This document shows, one piece after another, positions 40,774-44,332 of a DNA stretch of 44,332 nt; position 1 is the first letter of the stretch; the number at the start of each line of letters is the position of its first letter. The translations under genes and the position numbers were made by a program. The notes below the pieces were generated by a model. The model saw only the letters and a list, made by a program, of their open reading frames with translations. It searched no databases and was not told the origin of the DNA. Source of the stretch: Methylomonas rosea (GTDB lineage: Bacteria > Pseudomonadota > Gammaproteobacteria > Methylococcales > Methylomonadaceae); the NCBI RefSeq assembly GCF_024505055.1, contig NZ_JANIBL010000042.1, positions 1 through 44,332 on the forward strand, read 5' to 3'.

Positions 40774-42300
40774 ATGAAAAATAGCACTGGCAATGAAGCC
40801 TTACGCCTATCCATCCAAGCCGAACTGGACGCAAAAAAAACATCATTAGAACGAAATAAGCTTGGACAATTTGCAACGCCAACCGTGTTGGCCAGAGAGA
40901 TATTATCTTACGGCTTAAGTTTGATTCCGGCTGATTGTTCCGTTCGTTTCATTGATCCAGCGATTGGTACAGGATCATTCTATTCAGCCTTGCGAGAGAC
41001 GCTTGGTGATAGAGTGTTAGGGGTCGCCAAGGGATATGAGGTCGACCCTCATTACGGCGAGCCTGCGCGGGATTTATGGGCAAATTGCGGGCTTGATATT
41101 GAGATTGCAGACTTCACAAAAATAAAGCCGCCCAGCGATGGTTTTAATCTGCTTATTTGTAATCCGCCATATGTTCGCCATCACCATCTGGACGGCACTG
41201 AAAAAAAACGCCTACAAGCTGAAAGCAAAAAATCTGCTGGTGTTAAGTTATCTGGCTTAGCCGGTCTTTATTGCCATTTTTTAGCGATTTCACATCAATG
41301 GATGAGCGCTGATGGCATTGCGGGTTGGTTGATCCCAAGTGAATTCATGGATGTGAATTATGGGCGTGAAGTAAAGCGATACCTTCTTGAAGACGTGACA
41401 CTATTAAGCATTCATCGCTTCGATCCAAACGATGTCCAATTCGATGATGCACTGGTTTCTTCTGCTGTCGTCTGGTTTAAAAAATCAAAACCACCGGAAG
41501 GCCACACGGTAGAGTTTTCTTATGGCGGCACCCATTCTGAACCGGCTATCTCTCGGCGAATTTCATCTACCGAACTGCTTAATGAAGCCAAATGGACACG
41601 TTTTCCGAAACAGGAAGTTAGAGAGGTAAGCGATACACCGATATTGTCCGATTTTTTCAGCATTAAGCGTGGCATCGCAACCGGCAGCAATGATTTTTTT
41701 ATCCTAAGCAAAGACAAGATCATTGAGCTTGGCTTGCCGATGGAATTTTTCAGGCCAATTTTGCCTAGTCCGCGCTATGTTAAGGCGGATGAAATCGAAG
41801 CCGACGAGCAAGGGAATCCAATCTTGCCTGAGTCGCTATTTCTATTGGATTGCCGATTGCCAGAAGATGAAATCAAGGCGAAATATCCTAGCCTTTGGCA
41901 TTATCTTGAATCGGGAAAAGAAGAAATAGCATCACGTTACCTTTGTAAATCTCGACCTATTTGGTACAAACAAGAAGATAGAAGCTACACGCCATTTGTC
42001 TGCACGTATATGGGACGTAGTGATTCTGGATCGGGTAGCCCTTTCAGATTTTTGCTGAACCACTCCCAAGCCATTGTAGCCAACACATACTTAATGCTGT
42101 ATCCAAAGCCTGGTGTTGCTGAACGGCTGAACAATAGACCAGACGTGATTCGCAAGATATGGAAGTCATTAAAAAATATTCGGCCAGAATCCATGATGAG
42201 CGAAGGTCGAGTTTACGGCGGCGGATTGCATAAGATGGAACCCAATGAACTCGCAAAGGTATCGGCATCTGAAATTTCCGAACTGCTTAGCGAAAGCTAA
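40774..42300 (+). CDS. XamI-type DNA adenine methyltransferase
   Basis: 508 aa. NKLGQFATPTVLAREI is the N-terminal element of gamma-class N6-adenine methylases; FIDPAIGTGSFYSALRE is motif I and LLICNPPYVRHHH motif IV with catalytic NPPY at 130-133. A target-recognition region of about 250 residues follows. It is paired with the upstream XamI-like endonuclease, so a functional type II restriction-modification system that also acts as an addiction module. The TisB-like gene overlaps its 3' end on the opposite strand by 4 bp. Confidence 0.85.
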   Translation: MKNSTGNEALRLSIQAELDAKKTSLERNKLGQFATPTVLAREILSYGLSLIPADCSVRFIDPAIGTGSFYSALRETLGDRVLGVAKGYEVDPHYGEPARDLWANCGLDIEIADFTKIKPPSDGFNLLICNPPYVRHHHLDGTEKKRLQAESKKSAGVKLSGLAGLYCHFLAISHQWMSADGIAGWLIPSEFMDVNYGREVKRYLLEDVTLLSIHRFDPNDVQFDDALVSSAVVWFKKSKPPEGHTVEFSYGGTHSEPAISRRISSTELLNEAKWTRFPKQEVREVSDTPILSDFFSIKRGIATGSNDFFILSKDKIIELGLPMEFFRPILPSPRYVKADEIEADEQGNPILPESLFLLDCRLPEDEIKAKYPSLWHYLESGKEEIASRYLCKSRPIWYKQEDRSYTPFVCTYMGRSDSGSGSPFRFLLNHSQAIVANTYLMLYPKPGVAERLNNRPDVIRKIWKSLKNIRPESMMSEGRVYGGGLHKMEPNELAKVSASEISELLSES

Positions 42301-42389
42301 TTTAAGCCCACATCTTTTAGGTGATCCAATAGATCAATCAGGTGCGCAATTAATTTTAAAATTTTGGTTATTGCGTCGATGTACTTCAT
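42297..42389 (-). CDS. TisB-like 30-aa hydrophobic peptide (type I toxin candidate)
   Basis: 30 codons plus stop, with an ideal Shine-Dalgarno (AAGGAG, 7 bases before ATG). The peptide MKYIDAITKILKLIAHLIDL, then LDHLKDVGLN, is an amphipathic helix with the same spacing as E. coli TisB (MNLVDIAILILKLIVAALQL...): identical Met1, Asp5, Ile10, Leu11, Lys12, Leu13, Ile14, Leu20, Leu21 and Asp22. TisB inserts in the inner membrane and lowers proton motive force. The ribosome binding site is sequestered by two alternative upstream elements, as in type I toxins. No antisense RNA was identified. Confidence 0.65.
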   Translation of the reverse strand: MKYIDAITKILKLIAHLIDLLDHLKDVGLN

Positions 42390-42511
42390 GTTGATGCTCC
42401 TTTAACGATTGTTAGAGAGCATCGTGTCATGACTAAAATCGGCCAAGTGCGACGTTTTCCGAATATAAGTTTTATTAGAAAAAACAATAAGAAAGTCCAG
42501 GCAGCATCAAC
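42390..42511 (-). promoter_or_regulatory. 5' leader that can hide the toxin ribosome binding site
   Basis: On the minus strand GATGCTC (42423-42417) pairs with GAGCATC at the Shine-Dalgarno (42399-42393), and farther upstream GTTGATGCT (42511-42503) pairs with AGCATCAAC (42398-42390), which covers the bases just before ATG. The two pairings exclude each other, giving a switch-like leader. Confidence 0.65.
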
Positions 42512-42587
42512 GGCGCACTTAGGACGTCGTGCAAGCAGTGGTCTAATCGGTCAATTTACCAAGCTATAACAACCCACAAAAAAAGGG

Positions 42588-42944
42588 CTAGACAGCAGCA
42601 ACGTCTATGCCGGATGCTAAACCATCCTCGATAGATACCACGCCGGCATATAGCAACATCAAGCGCCAAGCCGAATAGGAAATTTCCCGATAGTCGTCTT
42701 TGTCTATGTTGGCCCGCCATTTTCGGATAGTCGATGAACCTTTCTTAGGGTTATAAGTGACGCCGACAAGCCGCGCGACGCCACTCTGTGACCAACCCGC
42801 CAGCTTAATCAACCTATCCACCTCTTGAGGCGTCGGCGGAATGTAGGCGGAATGCCCGAAAGGTAAAGCGCAAGGCCGATTGCGGAATGCATCAAGCGAA
42901 ATAGGTAGCGATCCGCCGACATCATAAATAGGTGCTGTTTCCAT
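42588..42944 (-). CDS. Small HTH regulator 4
   Basis: 118 aa from the ATG at 42944 (GAGG 5 bases upstream). TPQEVDRLIKLAGWSQSGVA with RLVGV, then GSSTIRKWRANI and ISYSAWRLMLLYAG, gives the same order as regulator 3: helix-turn-helix, R-x-W element, Y-x-A-W-x-L-L element. Its target may be the TisB-like leader region, the radC promoter or the methylase operators; none is shown. Encoded just downstream of radC on the same strand. Confidence 0.6.
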   Translation of the reverse strand: METAPIYDVGGSLPISLDAFRNRPCALPFGHSAYIPPTPQEVDRLIKLAGWSQSGVARLVGVTYNPKKGSSTIRKWRANIDKDDYREISYSAWRLMLLYAGVVSIEDGLASGIDVAAV

Positions 42945-42961
42945 AAAAACCTCTAACATCG

Positions 42962-42991
42962 AAAAAGGGCGGGCGGGTGTAACCCGCCCGC
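42962..42991 (-). terminator. Intrinsic terminator after radC
   Basis: Perfect 10-bp stem GCGGGCGGGT/ACCCGCCCGC (42969-42978 with 42982-42991), 3-nt loop, followed on the minus strand by CCTTTTTC. It lies 6 bp after the radC stop. Confidence 0.8.
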
Positions 42992-42997
42992 AAAAAA

Positions 42998-43453
42998 TTA
43001 AATAAGGCCATGCTCCGCGAAGCTGTATGCGCCTTGGTTACTGACTATGATATGGTCGAGGATACGCACGTCGATGAGCGCCAACGCCTCGCGTAATTTC
43101 TGGGTAATGCGCATATCTGCGTCCGAAGGTGAAAGCACGCCTGATGGATGGTTGTGGTAAGCGACCAGAGCGCAGCCATTACATGCCAGTACCGCTTTAA
43201 CAATTTCCCTAGGGTAAACGCTACAGCTATCGACCGTGCCTTTTGCTATCGACTCATACTTAATCAACCGATGTTGATTATCCAAAAACAACAGGCCGAA
43301 CTCTTCATGTTCCAAGTGGCCGAAGTGAAGGCGGCAAAAGTCTTTAACGGTATCGGGTGAAGTCGCCGATAGGTCTTGTTTTTGGAAAAGGGTTTCCAGA
43401 ATTGCCAGGGCGTTGCGGATAATGGCTTGTTGATCAGCGGTTAAGGTTGTCAT
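42998..43453 (-). CDS. radC: RadC-family JAB/MPN metal-dependent protein
   Basis: 151 aa from the ATG at 43453 (GGAG 8 bases upstream). The MPN/JAMM core VAYHNHPSGVLSPSDADMRI has the His100-x-His102 and Asp ligands expected of RadC. VKAVLACNG and DVRILDHIIVSNQGAYSFAE flank it. Plasmid RadC homologues often sit near anti-restriction genes. Its activity in most RadC proteins is unproven. Confidence 0.85.
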   Translation of the reverse strand: MTTLTADQQAIIRNALAILETLFQKQDLSATSPDTVKDFCRLHFGHLEHEEFGLLFLDNQHRLIKYESIAKGTVDSCSVYPREIVKAVLACNGCALVAYHNHPSGVLSPSDADMRITQKLREALALIDVRILDHIIVSNQGAYSFAEHGLI

Positions 43454-44146
43454 CGGTCTAACTCCGGTTGGTGGCCTTGGCGAACTGCCCGGCCTGGTTA
43501 GTATATTACGCCCCATTGGGGCGGGCGTCAACCCCTAATTACTCCTTGATTCCGATTATTCGAAACCATCCCCCCCACCCTGGTCAAATCCATCTATGTC
43601 AGATCCGGACAGCCCCCCCCCGAACGGCCAAACGTCCACCCTAGCCATTGGCGACTATGCCGGCCACTGCATCAAAGTCCGCCCTACCTGATGACAGCCC
43701 CCGCCCCACCCGCCAGCCTTCCCCGTCAAGGGCGGACAGAAAAAAATCGACTCAATCAAGAATCAAACTGGCGTCTATTTTTTTATGACCGGGCGCAGCC
43801 TGTACCCTTGATCGGCTCACCCCCTGTATGCTCACAAGGGAGTCAGAAAGCGCTTTTCTTTCTGGCTCCCGCCGCCTCGCAAGCAAGAGGCCGTCGGCAG
43901 ACCCCACGGAGTGCCGCCGGAGGCATCCAAACAACCCCTTCCTTATTGCCGTTTGAGCATTGGCATTTTCGCGCCCGCGAAAATAACGAACCCGAGGCGG
44001 CGACAGCCGCCGTTCAACTCCCGTGATTTATGCCCAACGAACCGCGTGGGGGTACTTTCCACAATCCCCCGAAAAAGCGCGTTCGCTGGGTATAAATCTT
44101 CCGCCTAACCTTTAGGGTTGTAAGCCTGAAAAGCAGGGCGACAGCC
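43454..44146. other. Hairpin-rich stretch without a convincing gene
   Basis: A 111-codon open frame at 43691-44026 is Pro/Ser/Gln-rich, carries the 18-bp palindrome inside it and has no ribosome binding site, so I do not call it. A 13-bp stem (43838-43850 with 43858-43870, one G-U) is followed by GCCTC/GAGGC at about 43874-43892. These structures may be a single-strand origin or end of another transcript. Confidence 0.5.
43966..43983 (+). promoter_or_regulatory. 18-bp palindrome copy 9 (putative KorB/ParB site)
   Basis: Exact copy; 510 bp upstream of the radC start in the non-coding right end. Confidence 0.75.
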
Positions 44147-44332
44147 GTGCGCGGTGTTCGGGATAAGCCCCAGTGGCTAAGGGTGGTGGGCTGGACGCGT
44201 AGCGAAGCGGAGAGGTAAGCCCACGACCCTTATTGAGCGGGCAAGTGGTGGCCTGGAAGGTTGGACGCGATAGCGGCCAAGTCGGTACGACCGGAGCGAT
44301 AGCGAGTCTGTAAGGGCATCCCGTTTTTTGTG
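44147..44332 (+). ncRNA. Possible 5' part of a group II intron (cut by window edge)
   Basis: GTGCG at 44147 fits the GUGYG intron 5' end. A 14-bp stem with one mismatch (AAGGGTGGTGGGCT/AGCCCACGACCCTT) encloses a loop, and GGTTGGACGCGATAGC with AAGTCGGTACGACCGG downstream recalls domain I sequences of group II introns as I remember them. No reverse transcriptase is visible before the edge. Could instead be another structured RNA. Confidence 0.35.

Noticed and set aside
43691..44026. 111-codon plus-strand open frame
   Set aside because: No ribosome binding site, low-complexity composition, strong hairpins and the KorB-like palindrome inside it.

Overview
The window looks like most of a conjugative plasmid (or plasmid-like element) from a Gram-negative, probably proteobacterial, host. 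It carries an iteron origin with a TrfA-type initiator, a ParA/IncC - KorB/ParB - KorA-like control operon, a VirB/VirD4 type IV secretion system (T4SS), and an oriT whose nick region matches that of IncP plasmids at 16 of 18 positions. The host genus cannot be fixed from sequence alone. No rRNA, tRNA, CRISPR array or complete insertion sequence was seen.

Layout. 1-2600: a broken-off gene end, then a minus-strand pair (HTH-tailed protein plus trypsin-like protease) and the operator region of kfrA. 2613-3548: kfrA. 3989-22435: the transfer cluster, in order small regulator 1, a coiled-coil periplasmic protein, virB2, B3, B4, B5, a small anchored protein, virB6, a membrane protein, a 56-aa protein, terminator, small regulator 2, virB7 (46 aa), B8, B9, B10, an ASCH-like gene, virB11, virD4, an LPD7/KfrB protein, an NTF2-like exported protein, virB1, a DUF6685-like protein and a glycine-zipper lipoprotein. 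22656-25655: accessory genes (glyoxalase-like N-terminus protein, orphan cytosine methyltransferase, TPR protein). 25674-29267: relaxase and mobC on the minus strand, oriT, then traK-traL-traM on the plus strand, the same arrangement as RP4. 29512-33237: minus-strand stability and anti-restriction genes (KleE-like, serine resolvase with a likely res site, small regulator 3, DUF4942 adenine methyltransferase). 33464-38129: iteron origin, trfA, korA-like, korB, parA and a DUF2958-like gene. 38391-42300: a hypothetical gene, a D12-class Dam methylase and a XamI-type restriction-modification pair. 42297-43453: a 30-aa TisB-like peptide gene, small regulator 4 and a RadC-family gene, all minus strand. 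43454-44332: no convincing gene; strong hairpins and what may be the 5' end of a group II intron.

How it fits together. TrfA and the iterons replicate the element; ParA and KorB segregate it. KorB probably also acts on an 18-bp inverted repeat, TTTTCGCGCCCGCGAAAA, found nine times, mostly in gaps between operons and always in the same orientation. Small HTH proteins next to palindromic promoters probably control the two halves of the T4SS. A separate pair of matching promoter/operator palindromes (TGTAAAC...GTTTACA) controls the DUF4942 methylase operon and the Dam-methylase operon. The relaxase (VirD2-like), MobC and TraK/L/M form the relaxosome feeding VirD4.

The strongest novel signals are the TisB-like peptide gene with two alternative upstream elements complementary to its ribosome binding site, the one-way nine-copy palindrome, the 11-bp phased repeat array beside nic, the shared methylase operators, and the duplicated regulator-plus-operator module in the T4SS cluster.
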